Assembly (NCBI RefSeq): GCF_000189255.1 | Contig: NZ_AEVS01000008.1 | Location: forward strand, 1-64,000 | Origin: Vibrio brasiliensis LMG 20546 | GTDB taxonomy: Bacteria; Pseudomonadota; Gammaproteobacteria; Enterobacterales; Vibrionaceae | Direction of reading: 5' to 3' | Length of the DNA: 64,000 bases | In this document: in pieces, positions 33,693 to 42,670 of the stretch | Numbering within the stretch: position 1 is the stretch's first letter | How the letters are laid out: every line of letters starts with the position of its first letter | Notes under the pieces: model-generated | The model's input: only the letters and a program-made list of their open reading frames with translations | Told to the model about the DNA's origin: nothing | Database searches by the model: none | Translations under genes and position numbers: made by a program

Positions 33693-36600
33693 TTACGCCT
33701 CCTTCAATTCAGCGTCTGTTTGAGTAGTTTGTGGTTTGTCTTTGTATGCCAAGCGATACAGCGCTGGCATGATAAACAGTGACAGTACGGTCGCCGCTGC
33801 TAACCCGCCGATAATGGTTGCGGCCATTTGGTCGAACAGTAGATCCGACAGCAAAGGGATCATGCCAAGAGCCGTTGTCAACGCACCCATAGATATCGCC
33901 ATGGTACGGTTAACTGTTGCTTCTTTGATGGCATCTGCCAATGGGCGGCCATTTGCTCGCTCAAGTTCGATTTGATCCATTAGTACAATGCCATTTTTAA
34001 TGATCATGCCCGTAAGTGTTACTGCACCTATTAACGCCATGAAACCAAATGGTTTATCGAAACCAAGCAGCGCAAAGGTGGCGCCCGTTGCGGCTAATGG
34101 CAAAGTCGCAAAGATGATGATTGGTTGTTTAAAGCCGTTAAACATCGCCACTAAAATGATTACCATGATCAACATTGCTTTCGGTAGCTGCTTGAAGATA
34201 TCGGTGACCGCTTTGTGCTCGTCGTAGAACTCACCACCCCATTCCATGTTGTAACCTGCAGGAAGGTGGATCGCTTCAATCTGTTCTTTGACGGCATTTC
34301 TTACTGTTGATGGCGTAGAGTGACGCGCTACACCCGCTTGTGCAGTGATGGTTTTGACTCGGTCCCGACGCCAAATCATGCTCTCTTCCGCTACTAGCTC
34401 AAAGCCATCAACCACTTGCCCAAGAGGTACACTGTGCATACCAAGTAGTGAGCGTACGGGCAGGGTTTCGAGTGAGCTCATGTTTTGAGATGTTCCACGT
34501 AGTTGAATCGGAATCAGCTCATCATTGAGGTTCATCTGACCTAGCGGCATGCCGTCAGAAGCGCGTTTTAAAGCAAAGGCGATGTCCGCACGGTTGATGC
34601 CCGCTTGACGCATTTTGTCCTGGTTGATGACAGGTTGAAGCACCATGCTCTCTTGACGCCAGTCATCTCGAACGTATTTAGCATCGGGATGAGTGGCGAA
34701 AATGGCTTTTGCTTGATTTGCCAACTGGTGCAGTACTGCTTCGTCGGGACCAGAGAAGCGAGCTTCTACCGCGTACTTATCTGACGTCGCTAGTTTTAGT
34801 GCTCTAAAGCGTGGCTCTGCGTCTGGGAATTGGTTTTGTAGCCATTTGTCCCCCCGCTCAACGAGCTTGTTGATACCTGCGTAATCTTTAGTGTTAATCA
34901 AGATCTGGCCATATGCTGGATCAAATGGTTCTGGTTCTACCGTGACTGAGAATCGCGGTGCACTAGCACCCATGTAGCTAGAAATACTTTCTACCTCTGG
35001 TTGCTTGAGCAGCCACTGTTCTACTTTGCGCATGTCTTCCGAGGTCTGTTCAATCTTGGCGCCATTGGGTAGCCAGTAATCTAGGAACACGATCGGGCGA
35101 TCCGACTGTGGAATGAAGTTTACCGTTACATAAGGCAAGGCAAATGCAGTTACCAAGATCAGTGGAACCAGTCCTGTCAGTGCTTTGATTGGATTATCTA
35201 CGGTCCAAAACACCAGTTGCTTATAACGGCTTGGCTTCGTATCTTCACCAACGGGCGTTGGTTTGATGAATAACCAGCACATTAAAACAGTGAAGGTCAT
35301 TGCCACCAGCCAAGAGAGCAGCAGTGATGAAGCAACAATATAGAACACTGAGCTAGAAAACTCGGCTGAGTCTGTTTTGGAGAACAATACCGGGCTTGCA
35401 CCCATGATGGCGATGACGGTGGCACCAAGCAACGGCACTGCGGTTTCTTTCACTGAATCAATAGCAGCGCGAGTGCGTTCGATACCTTTGTTCAGTTTTA
35501 CGATCATCATGTCAGTGATCACGATAGCATTATCCACTAACATGCCTAGAGCAAGTATGAAGGTGCCTAATGAGACGCGATGCAAATCAATACCGGCGAT
35601 GTTCATATAAATCAGCGTGAACAGTATAGTCAGAAGTAGGCTCGAGCCAACAATTGTGGCGCTCTTAAAGCCCATGAATACCAATAGCACCACGAATACG
35701 ATACCGACACTTTCCAGTAGGTTACCCACGAAATCATCAATGGCTTTTTGCACTTCTTCAGGCTGATAAGCCACGGTAGAAATATCGACGCCAAGTGGTA
35801 GTGTTTGCTCGTAGTTATGGATAATGTCGCGAATGGTATCGCCCAGTGATACTACGTTAATACCTTCAACAGGGCTTACCGCTAAGGTCACAGCAGGTTG
35901 ACCATTAAATCGGCTTTCTGTCAGTGCAGGCGTTTGATAGCCCATGGTGACATCAGCAATATCACCTAAGCGAATCAAACCAGTACCTAATTCACTTACG
36001 CCACCTTTGAGTATCAGGTTACGAATATCGTCTAATGATTGAAATTCACTGGTTTGTGTGATGCGAATACGCTCTGTCCCTGCATCGAATTTGCCCGCTT
36101 CAAATGTCATGTTTTGTGTGCTGAGTTGGTTCCACACCTGTGCAACAGACAACCCATATTGTGCTAAACGCTCATCAGGCATATCGATATGTACGACACG
36201 TGGCTGTACACCGTGAAGTTCGATTTTTTTGATGCCTTTTACTGCTTTAATTTGGCGTTGCAGCTCTTCTGCATAACGGCGTAATTCTTCTGGTGCTGCA
36301 TCTTCACTGTGGATTGAGAACAGCATGCCATACACCTCAGAGAACTCATCCTGAACAATACTGATTTGTGCAGTGGAGGGCAGTTGTAGCTTCACGTCAT
36401 CAACTTTGCGTCGCAGTAAATCCCATTGCTGTGGCAATGCCTCGGAGTTAAGACTTTCTTTTAAATCGACGAATACCATCGACATACCTGGACGAGACAA
36501 GGAACGCAAGCGGTTCAGCTCTGCCATTTCCTGCAACTTAGTCTCAACGGTATCTGTGACTTGGTGTTCAACTTCCTGAGCTGATGCTCCCGGATACAAG

Positions 36601-36749
36601 GTGACAACTACTGCTGTTTTTACGGTGAAACTTGGGTCTTCTAACTTACCCAGATCGAAGTACGAGTAGATACCCGCCACTACACTTAAGGCGATGAAAA
36701 ATAGTACGAAAGTACGTTGTCTTATCGCGAATTCAGCTAAATTGAGCAT
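33693..36749 (-). CDS. RND-family efflux pump, inner-membrane subunit
   Basis: A 1018-residue AcrB-like proton/substrate antiporter. The N-terminal helix (FVLFFIALSVVAGIYSYF), two large periplasmic domains and two sets of membrane helices are in the expected places. The TM4 motif ALGMLVDNAIVITDMMI (about 395-412) carries the proton-relay Asp, and GMIIKNGIVLMDQIELERANG (about 920-940) is the second-half counterpart. Substrates cannot be read from sequence; the N-terminal half resembles the HAE1-like pumps that often export dyes, detergents or fatty acids. It is co-transcribed with its adaptor (9-base gap) and channel. Confidence 0.92.
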   Translation of the reverse strand: MLNLAEFAIRQRTFVLFFIALSVVAGIYSYFDLGKLEDPSFTVKTAVVVTLYPGASAQEVEHQVTDTVETKLQEMAELNRLRSLSRPGMSMVFVDLKESLNSEALPQQWDLLRRKVDDVKLQLPSTAQISIVQDEFSEVYGMLFSIHSEDAAPEELRRYAEELQRQIKAVKGIKKIELHGVQPRVVHIDMPDERLAQYGLSVAQVWNQLSTQNMTFEAGKFDAGTERIRITQTSEFQSLDDIRNLILKGGVSELGTGLIRLGDIADVTMGYQTPALTESRFNGQPAVTLAVSPVEGINVVSLGDTIRDIIHNYEQTLPLGVDISTVAYQPEEVQKAIDDFVGNLLESVGIVFVVLLVFMGFKSATIVGSSLLLTILFTLIYMNIAGIDLHRVSLGTFILALGMLVDNAIVITDMMIVKLNKGIERTRAAIDSVKETAVPLLGATVIAIMGASPVLFSKTDSAEFSSSVFYIVASSLLLSWLVAMTFTVLMCWLFIKPTPVGEDTKPSRYKQLVFWTVDNPIKALTGLVPLILVTAFALPYVTVNFIPQSDRPIVFLDYWLPNGAKIEQTSEDMRKVEQWLLKQPEVESISSYMGASAPRFSVTVEPEPFDPAYGQILINTKDYAGINKLVERGDKWLQNQFPDAEPRFRALKLATSDKYAVEARFSGPDEAVLHQLANQAKAIFATHPDAKYVRDDWRQESMVLQPVINQDKMRQAGINRADIAFALKRASDGMPLGQMNLNDELIPIQLRGTSQNMSSLETLPVRSLLGMHSVPLGQVVDGFELVAEESMIWRRDRVKTITAQAGVARHSTPSTVRNAVKEQIEAIHLPAGYNMEWGGEFYDEHKAVTDIFKQLPKAMLIMVIILVAMFNGFKQPIIIFATLPLAATGATFALLGFDKPFGFMALIGAVTLTGMIIKNGIVLMDQIELERANGRPLADAIKEATVNRTMAISMGALTTALGMIPLLSDLLFDQMAATIIGGLAAATVLSLFIMPALYRLAYKDKPQTTQTDAELKEA

Positions 36750-36758
36750 GGGTAAGAC

Positions 36759-37841
36759 CTATAGCGTTTTGATGATTACGTTTGACGTGGTGTCGCCGGG
36801 CTTGAGGTAATGAGTTCCGCTTATGACTACATAGTCACCTTGATGGAAATCTCCAGATACACAGGCTTGATATGCATCAATGGATTCCAAGCTTACCGGC
36901 TCGGTATGTATAACCGCATCGCGCACGACATTAACGTGAAGAGTCTTCTTCTCGCCTAAAACAGCAGAATACGGGAGGCAGTGGCTAGATTGTCCCGGCT
37001 GGAATGATGTCGTCACCGTCACTGATTTGCCATTGAATAACTCAGAGGAAAGCGAATCGATAGCTAGGGTGACAGGATATGTTTGTTTTATTAGGTGTTT
37101 TTTCGGCGAAATTTCAGTAACTTTAGCATCATAAGCTTGTTCTGATGCATACCAAGAAAGTGACGCAGACTGACCAAGACTGAACTGGTGAATCATGTTT
37201 TCAGGAACGTCGATATCGACCTCCCAAAGACCATCTTGTTGAATGGTAGCGACACTCATTCCTGGCAGAGTTTGCTCAAATGCGTCAACGCGAATTTCAC
37301 CAATGTTACCAGTGAATGGTGCCCTTAGTGTGGTGTATGCCAGAGCGTCTTCTGCTCGTTGGATGTTTTTCTCCACCACTTTCACTGCTGATAAGCTACG
37401 CTCATAACCGCTGATTGCACGATCTAAATTAACGCTGGCAATGGCATCGTCTGCTGTTGCTTGTTTTACGCGTTTTAGTTCTGCCTTTGCCAGTTTATGC
37501 GCAGACTTCGCTTCCAACATGCGCGCTTGCAGTTCTTCCAAAGAAACTTGGTAATCGTGAGGGTCAAGCGTAGCAATGATCTCTCCCTTCTCGACATGGT
37601 CGCCTTTCTTGACAAAAACGCTCTCAACGGTGCCAGGGACACGGAAGGAAAGAGATGCGCTCTGTTTAGCTTGAACAATACCGCTGAAAGCTTTGTTCGA
37701 TGTAATATTTTCAGCAGAAACCTCGATCACTTGAATCGGGCGTGAGGATTTAGGTTCTTCTAGAGTGACTTGGCTCTGATTACAACCCAATAGGGCAAGT
37801 GTTGCTGCACTTAATGCGGTGGTTTTGAATAGACGATTCAT
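36759..37841 (-). CDS. RND efflux membrane-fusion (adaptor) lipoprotein
   Basis: A 360-residue periplasmic adaptor, first gene of the efflux operon. It begins with a lipoprotein signal (MNRLFKTTALSAATLALLGC, lipidated Cys20). The biotinyl-lipoyl-like halves (SLSFRVPGTVESVFVKKGDHV and AYTTLRAPFTGNIGEIRVDAF) flank a helical hairpin, followed by the beta-barrel domain. I chose the ATG at 37841, which has GGAG upstream. A LysR-type gene precedes it on the same strand, with two palindromes in the 103-bp spacer. Confidence 0.9.
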   Translation of the reverse strand: MNRLFKTTALSAATLALLGCNQSQVTLEEPKSSRPIQVIEVSAENITSNKAFSGIVQAKQSASLSFRVPGTVESVFVKKGDHVEKGEIIATLDPHDYQVSLEELQARMLEAKSAHKLAKAELKRVKQATADDAIASVNLDRAISGYERSLSAVKVVEKNIQRAEDALAYTTLRAPFTGNIGEIRVDAFEQTLPGMSVATIQQDGLWEVDIDVPENMIHQFSLGQSASLSWYASEQAYDAKVTEISPKKHLIKQTYPVTLAIDSLSSELFNGKSVTVTTSFQPGQSSHCLPYSAVLGEKKTLHVNVVRDAVIHTEPVSLESIDAYQACVSGDFHQGDYVVISGTHYLKPGDTTSNVIIKTL

Positions 37842-37877
37842 ACAATGACTCCATAAATTTGGTGCCATCATACAATT

Positions 37878-37888
37878 GAACAGTGTTC
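37878..37888. promoter_or_regulatory. palindrome GAACAGTGTTC before the efflux operon
   Basis: This perfect 11-bp palindrome recurs as GAACACTGTAC at 38847-38857 just upstream of the lysR-type gene, each preceded by ATT. It is a candidate site for that regulator at both promoters. Confidence 0.45.
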
Positions 37889-37915
37889 AGATAATCGCTC
37901 AGTGCTGTGACTCAC

Positions 37916-37934
37916 TGTCTCATAAAGTGAGACA
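37916..37934. promoter_or_regulatory. inverted repeat TGTCTCA-N5-TGAGACA before the efflux operon
   Basis: Two perfect 7-bp arms are separated by TAAAG, about 75 bases before the adaptor start and 10 bases after the LysR stop. It lacks a T-run, so an operator is more likely than a terminator. Confidence 0.45.
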
Positions 37935-37944
37935 ATAACCTGAG

Positions 37945-38826
37945 CTAACCAAGCTTTGATATTTCTTGAATTAGGTGCTCAATAAGTAGTCTGCTTGCCT
38001 GACTAAGAGTTTTAGGTTGAGGGTAGAGTAGCCAACCTGACTCTTCTGTTACTGAATACTGTGACAATAGCTGAACCAAACTGCCAGATTCCAGCTCTCT
38101 TTGTACTAATAACTTTGGCATAAAGGTAATGCCGCGATCCAAGATAGTGGCATTCTTAATAAAGCCGATGTTGTTGGAGATAAGCTTCGGATTGAGCTGT
38201 ACGCTTTGCTCTTGAAAGTGCCATACATTATCGACGTCACCATTTGGCCAGCGAAAACACACGCATTTATGCTCTGTGAGTTGTTCGAGAGTTTCTGGTA
38301 CACCATGGGTTTTGAGGTAGCTAGGGGAGGCGACTAAGCAGCGATCGAGCGTCAGTAACTTACGTGCGACGATATCTGAATCAAACAACGCGCCACCATG
38401 AAAGGCGATGTCTAGCCCTTGCTGGAACATGTCATGAAAGCCGTTGTTGATATTACGAATATCTAACTCAACATGAGGGTACTGGTCGTGGAAATCAAAC
38501 AAAATTGGGCGAACCAGTTCATCAGTTTCTGGCAATAATCCGAGCTTGATGCGACCACGAACTTCGTTGGTGTTATTGCCGACTTGTTCATTTGCTGCGT
38601 CAAGCATAGTCAGTGCCTTTTGCAGGTTCTCGTAGTAGGCTTCGCCATTATTGGTTAGAGACAAACTGCGCGTGGTGCGATGAAAAAGCTGGGCTCCAAG
38701 GGATTGTTCTAATTCGCCGATTCGTCGACTTACATTCGCACGGGGTAAGTCCAATGCATTGGCAGCGGCGGTAAAGCTACTTAACTCCACAACCTTGATG
38801 AACAGTTTGAGATCGGCGACTTTCAC
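37945..38826 (-). CDS. LysR-family transcriptional regulator of the efflux operon
   Basis: A 293-residue LysR-type regulator: winged helix-turn-helix at residues about 1-60 (LSSFTAAANALDLPRANVSRRIGELEQSLGAQLF) followed by a two-lobed effector domain. The variant ANVSRRI recognition helix places it with the LysR group that controls oxidoreductase and drug-efflux genes. It lies directly upstream of the MFP-RND-OMF operon on the same strand and shares palindromic motifs with its promoter, so it is the likely regulator. The inducer is unknown. Confidence 0.88.
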   Translation of the reverse strand: MKVADLKLFIKVVELSSFTAAANALDLPRANVSRRIGELEQSLGAQLFHRTTRSLSLTNNGEAYYENLQKALTMLDAANEQVGNNTNEVRGRIKLGLLPETDELVRPILFDFHDQYPHVELDIRNINNGFHDMFQQGLDIAFHGGALFDSDIVARKLLTLDRCLVASPSYLKTHGVPETLEQLTEHKCVCFRWPNGDVDNVWHFQEQSVQLNPKLISNNIGFIKNATILDRGITFMPKLLVQRELESGSLVQLLSQYSVTEESGWLLYPQPKTLSQASRLLIEHLIQEISKLG

Positions 38827-38846
38827 TTGGGTGCTCCATACTTATT

Positions 38847-38857
38847 GAACACTGTAC
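38847..38857. promoter_or_regulatory. imperfect palindrome GAACACTGTAC before the lysR-type gene
   Basis: It matches the efflux-promoter palindrome at 37878-37888 in 9 of 11 positions and lies about 20 bases upstream of the lysR-type start codon, consistent with autoregulation. Confidence 0.35.
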
Positions 38858-38977
38858 TAAACCATAACACTCTAAAGCATCATACCGTTATGTACAAAAC
38901 ATAACGTGACTTTTAATGGCAGTCACTGGTCTTAAAAGTTAATTTGCTGACGGCCGGCAATCATCACTTCTCAATGG

Positions 38978-39005
38978 TTGAGTTCAAAACACAATGCTGT
39001 TAGAT
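38978..39005 (+). promoter_or_regulatory. candidate promoter of the trpS leader
   Basis: TTGAGT (38978-38983) and TTAGAT (39000-39005) are separated by 16 bases. Transcription would start near 39012, just before the short reading frame described next. The 38827-39169 gap otherwise holds the leader and the palindrome above. Confidence 0.4.
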
Positions 39006-39027
39006 TCGAGATATGAAATACATCTCA

Positions 39028-39066
39028 ATGCCTACATCAATCTTCTTCTGGTGGCGCTCTAATTAG
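39028..39066 (+). CDS. candidate Trp leader peptide upstream of trpS (MPTSIFFWWRSN)
   Basis: ATG at 39028 opens a 12-codon frame ending in TAG at 39064. Codons 8 and 9 (39049-39054) are tandem Trp codons, the hallmark of ribosome-mediated attenuation in trp operons. The next gene encodes tryptophanyl-tRNA synthetase. The reading frame is followed immediately by a 16-bp palindrome that includes its stop codon and then by further hairpins. The ribosome site is weak. I infer that scarcity of charged tRNA-Trp stalls a ribosome here and alters the downstream fold; this is not shown by experiment. Confidence 0.65.
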   Translation: MPTSIFFWWRSN

Positions 39067-39163
39067 AGCGGCACGGAATCTTTACATTCTTACGCTGCTG
39101 GAAGGTAGCTGAGACTGTAAATTGTTTTGTATCTCCAGTAGCGATCTATTTTTACCTGGAGAT
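39055..39163 (+). promoter_or_regulatory. candidate attenuator with competing hairpins, trpS leader
   Basis: Stem A is the palindrome at 39055-39070 (CGCTCT/AGAGCG). Stem B is TTTACA 39081-39086 with TGTAAA 39116-39121, enclosing GCTGC/GTAGC (39094-39098 with 39105-39109, one G-U), followed by a T-rich run. Stem C is ATCTCCAG 39131-39138 with CTGGAGAT 39156-39163, which buries the trpS Shine-Dalgarno GGAG. Alternative pairing: CGCTGCTGG 39093-39101 can pair with CCAGTAGCG 39135-39143 (one G-U), excluding both B and C. AGCGGC 39067-39072 can also pair with GCTGCT 39094-39099. Such exclusive folds are what a translational or transcriptional attenuator needs. Confidence 0.6.
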
Positions 39164-39169
39164 ATAACC

Positions 39170-40192
39170 ATGAGTACAAACCAACACTCTGATACAAAAG
39201 AAATCATCCTTACTGGCGATAGAGCGACAGGCCCTTTGCACCTCGGCCATTATGTTGGCTCTTTGAAGCAGCGCGTAGCGTTACAAGATATTCATGATCA
39301 AACGATTCTGGTCGCTGACATGCAGGGGCTGACTGACAACGCCCACAACCCGAGTAAAGTATCCTCCAACATACTGAATGTTGTTGCTGACTACCTTGCA
39401 GTAGGTATCGATCCTACTAAAACCACCATTTGTCTTCAGTCACAGTTGCCAGCATTGGCTGAACTGACCATGTACTACAGCAATCTTGTTTCTATCAGTC
39501 GTCTGGAGCGCAATCCAACCGTTAAAAGTGAAATCCAAAACAAAGGATTTGAGCGCTCTATCCCGGCAGGTTTTCTTACTTATCCAATCTCGCAGGCGGC
39601 CGATATTACGGGGTTTAACGCCTCTTTAATTCCCGTTGGTGATGACCAGTTGCCAATGCTTGAACAGACCAATGAGATCGTAAGGAAAATTAACTCGTTA
39701 GCGGGACGGGCCGTGTTAACGGAGTGTCGACCATTATTAGGTAATGCACCACGTTTACCGAGCACAGATGGCAAGAATAAGATGTCGAAGACGATGGGGA
39801 ATGCCATTAATCTTGGAGCCTCGGAGAAACAGATTTCCGCAGCAGTGAAGTCTATGTATACCGATCCGAGTCATTTGAAGGTTGAAGACCCTGGCAAGAT
39901 CGAAGGGAATGTGGTTTTCACTTATCTTGATGCTTTTCATCCAGATGAGGAATATGTTTGCCAATTAAAACAGCATTACCAGCGCGGTGGGTTAGGCGAT
40001 GGTACAACGAAAAAGATTCTCGAAGAGTGCTTACAGGAGATGCTGCGACCAATCAGAGAGAGAAGAACTGAGTTCTTAAATGATAAAGGGCAGTTAATTG
40101 AGATTTTGCGACAAGGCAGTCGTACCTCAAGAGAGAGAACAGAAAAAGTTCTGTTTGATGTTAAAGGTGTGTTTGGCCTTAACATCTTGTGA
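39170..40192 (+). CDS. trpS: tryptophanyl-tRNA synthetase
   Basis: A 340-residue class I aminoacyl-tRNA synthetase that charges tRNA-Trp. The HIGH-type motif appears as GPLHLGHY (about 18-25) and the KMSKS loop as KNKMSKTMGNAI (about 199-210). The opening ILTGDRATGPLHLGHYVGSL and the length fit the second type of bacterial TrpS found as an accessory copy in many gamma-proteobacteria, some of which resist indolmycin; whether a first copy exists elsewhere is not visible here. I chose the ATG at 39170, nine bases after GGAG; the frame is open upstream to 39122 but that runs through the leader hairpin. Confidence 0.92.
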   Translation: MSTNQHSDTKEIILTGDRATGPLHLGHYVGSLKQRVALQDIHDQTILVADMQGLTDNAHNPSKVSSNILNVVADYLAVGIDPTKTTICLQSQLPALAELTMYYSNLVSISRLERNPTVKSEIQNKGFERSIPAGFLTYPISQAADITGFNASLIPVGDDQLPMLEQTNEIVRKINSLAGRAVLTECRPLLGNAPRLPSTDGKNKMSKTMGNAINLGASEKQISAAVKSMYTDPSHLKVEDPGKIEGNVVFTYLDAFHPDEEYVCQLKQHYQRGGLGDGTTKKILEECLQEMLRPIRERRTEFLNDKGQLIEILRQGSRTSRERTEKVLFDVKGVFGLNIL

Positions 40193-40269
40193 ATTTTAGC
40201 TAACCTCTTTCAACTTCGAGAAACTCCTCAACAGAGTATCTCGAAGTTGGAGTTTGGCGTGTCGCGCTG

Positions 40270-41214
40270 CTAGTTTGTGAGGTTTTTCCTGCTGACACGG
40301 ATGCTCTTCATACGTTTACGACTATCAGTAATCAACGCGACTAACGCACAGATGATGAACAAGTAAGTCGGTATCTCTTGTGGAGCGATGGTACTGCCAA
40401 TCAATAAACCGACGATAAAAATAAACGTAGGTTCGACATAACCGAGCATGCCAAACAGGGAGACGGGTAATTTTGTGTAGGCATAGAGATACAACAGCAT
40501 AGGAGTGACAGCAACAACCGCGAGACCAAGATAGTAAAAATTGGTCGTAGCAGGTAGATGCAAGAAGTACTCAGAAGGGTAAAGGATAAACATACCGAAT
40601 ACCGCAAATGGCAGCAGAATAATATGGTCGATCGCCAGCCCTATATCGGCCGGAAGTGGGATTGCTTTCCGGTTGATAAAGTAAACCGGATAACCCAGAG
40701 CGACAACTAACACCACCCATGAAACACCTGAGGATAGAGCGTAAGCCCAGATGGTGCCGAGCAACGCAAACAGGCAAGCTACTTTCTGTAGGCGAGTAAG
40801 ACTCTCTTGATAAACAAAGCGTCCTATCATTACCATTACAATTGGCAGAGTGAAGTATCCAAGGGCTAGATTGAGCGTTTCTCCATTGGCCGGCGCCCAG
40901 ACAAACAACCAATACTGGGGAGCAACAAATAGGGCAGATATCAGGTATCTAAACCACATTTTACGTTCCTTTAACGCTGAGATAAGCAGTGGTAATCGCT
41001 TGGTAACCAATAGCAGAACTGCAAACAGCAATGTACTCCAAATAATGCGCTGAACCGCCAGCCAATGGCTTTCTCCTCCAGCAATTAAACTAGCAGCCAT
41101 TTGTGGCTGGAGTTGGACATACGCAGGGATCAGGGCGAACAGTAACGAAGATAAAATTGACGCACTAACCCCTTTAGTTTGTTCAGAAATAAGATGATTA
41201 TATTTGTTAAACAT
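40270..41214 (-). CDS. RarD/EamA-family membrane transporter
   Basis: A 314-residue inner-membrane protein with about ten membrane helices in two EamA-like halves, for example LLFALIPAYVQL, LLFAVLLLVTKRL, YWLFVWAPANGETLNLALGYF (about 105-125) and FGMLGYVEPTFIFIVGLLIG (about 255-275). RarD-type proteins are drug/metabolite-superfamily exporters of poorly defined substrate. It converges on trpS and is monocistronic. The ATG at 41214 is the only good N-terminus that keeps the first helix. Confidence 0.8.
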   Translation of the reverse strand: MFNKYNHLISEQTKGVSASILSSLLFALIPAYVQLQPQMAASLIAGGESHWLAVQRIIWSTLLFAVLLLVTKRLPLLISALKERKMWFRYLISALFVAPQYWLFVWAPANGETLNLALGYFTLPIVMVMIGRFVYQESLTRLQKVACLFALLGTIWAYALSSGVSWVVLVVALGYPVYFINRKAIPLPADIGLAIDHIILLPFAVFGMFILYPSEYFLHLPATTNFYYLGLAVVAVTPMLLYLYAYTKLPVSLFGMLGYVEPTFIFIVGLLIGSTIAPQEIPTYLFIICALVALITDSRKRMKSIRVSRKNLTN

Positions 41215-41276
41215 GAACGAAATTACGCCATAGAGTTGTCTGCCGCTACTTTGGCGATAATGAGTAAATTAGGCAA

Positions 41277-41311
41277 CAAAAAACGGCGCTGAAAGGTAAA
41301 AAAACAGCGCC
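41277..41311 (-). terminator. intrinsic terminator of the TRAP operon
   Basis: On the minus strand GGCGCTG (41311-41305) pairs with CAGCGCC (41291-41285) and is followed by GTTTTTT. The loop is itself T-rich. Confidence 0.75.
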
Positions 41312-41329
41312 ACATTCACCGGGTGATTA

Positions 41330-42670
41330 TCAGTAAAACAGACTCGGTAGCCATAGTGATATTTGTGGCACGAAAGCAATGATGATCACTGCGATAACCG
41401 CTATAAAGACTATCGGTGTCACCTTAGCCGTGATCCTTTCAAATGGTGTTTCTGCGATGGCTGAAGCAACGAACAGGTTTTCACCTAATGGTGGTGTTGA
41501 GAAACCAATCGAAAGGGTACAAATCATAACGACGCCAAAGTGTACTGGGTCGATACCAAGTGCGTAAGTTACTGGCAATAAAACCGGCGTTAAGATCATT
41601 ATTGCCGCCAATGTTTCCATAAACATACCGACAAAGAGCAGAATGCCGATAATCAGCAACCAGATGATATAGGGGTTAGTCGTTAGAGTGGTGAGCGCTT
41701 CAACAATGACCACTGGGATCTGATTTTCAACTAACAAACGACCAAATGCCGTTGCGGTTAATAGTATCAGCATAATACGACCAGACAGCCAGGCAGTCGA
41801 ATCTACGCATTTGGTGAACTCTTTCCATGTCAGTTCTTTGTGAATGAATATGCCGACAAACAACACATAGAAAATCGTGACTATCGCAGACTCAGTCGGT
41901 GTAAATAGACCTGTGTATATACCACCAAGGATCACTACCGGTGCGCTTAACGACCACTTCCCCTCACAGCAGGCTTGAAATGACTCACCGAAAGACCATT
42001 TATGGCTAGAACGCTCAATGTTGCTCTTTTTACAGTAGATATAATTATAAATCAGAATACCAAGAGACATGATTAGGCCAGGAATGACACCAGCTACAAA
42101 CATTTTGCTAATAGAGACAGATTGGAACTGACCAAACTCGGCAATGGCTTCGAAAGGTGCAGCGATGCCCATTGCGGAGATGCCAAAGATGACCATTGGA
42201 ATAGAAGGGGGAATGATGATGCCTAGTCCGCCTGATGCCGCAGTAATCGCAGCAGCATAATCTTTTCCATAGTTATGTTTGATCATGGCAGGAACCATTA
42301 GCATACCTACGGCTGCAGTGGTTGCTGGGCCAGATCCTGAGATCGCACCAAAGAAAATACAAGCAATGACCGTTGATGCGCCTATGCCGCCAGTGAAAGA
42401 ACCGGAAAGTGTCTCCGCGATATGAACCAAGCGCTTGGATATTCCGGCGGCCTCCATTATTGCACCAGCAAAGATAAATGCTGGAATTGCCATAAGAGGA
42501 AAAGAACCAATGGCATTAAAACCGAGCTGAACCAGCTTTATTGGGTTTTGATCTAAGTGCAAATAGGAAAGAATCGAAGCACTTCCCAGAGCAACTGCTA
42601 TTGGAGAACCTATGATGAGCAGAGCGAAAAAGGTTATGAAAAGAACAAAGGTAATGCTTAACGGGATCAT
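41330..42670 (-). CDS. TRAP transporter large permease (DctM family)
   Basis: A 446-residue inner-membrane permease with about 12 helices, the sodium-coupled translocation subunit of a TRAP importer. Family blocks include PLMAIPAFIFAGAIMEAAGI (about 55-75), FGAISGSGPATTAAVG (about 105-120), GGLGIIIPPSIPMVIFG (about 148-164) and PPLGENLFVASAIAE (about 390-405). Its start overlaps the small permease stop by four bases (ATGA), so the two are translationally coupled. The operon context suggests a sulfonate or amino-acid-like substrate. Confidence 0.92.
   Translation of the reverse strand: MIPLSITFVLFITFFALLIIGSPIAVALGSASILSYLHLDQNPIKLVQLGFNAIGSFPLMAIPAFIFAGAIMEAAGISKRLVHIAETLSGSFTGGIGASTVIACIFFGAISGSGPATTAAVGMLMVPAMIKHNYGKDYAAAITAASGGLGIIIPPSIPMVIFGISAMGIAAPFEAIAEFGQFQSVSISKMFVAGVIPGLIMSLGILIYNYIYCKKSNIERSSHKWSFGESFQACCEGKWSLSAPVVILGGIYTGLFTPTESAIVTIFYVLFVGIFIHKELTWKEFTKCVDSTAWLSGRIMLILLTATAFGRLLVENQIPVVIVEALTTLTTNPYIIWLLIIGILLFVGMFMETLAAIMILTPVLLPVTYALGIDPVHFGVVMICTLSIGFSTPPLGENLFVASAIAETPFERITAKVTPIVFIAVIAVIIIAFVPQISLWLPSLFY

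Noticed and set aside
39008-39026. GAGAT...ATCTC hairpin before the leader peptide as a further attenuator element
   Set aside because: The predicted transcription start lies near 39012, so the left arm may not be in the RNA.
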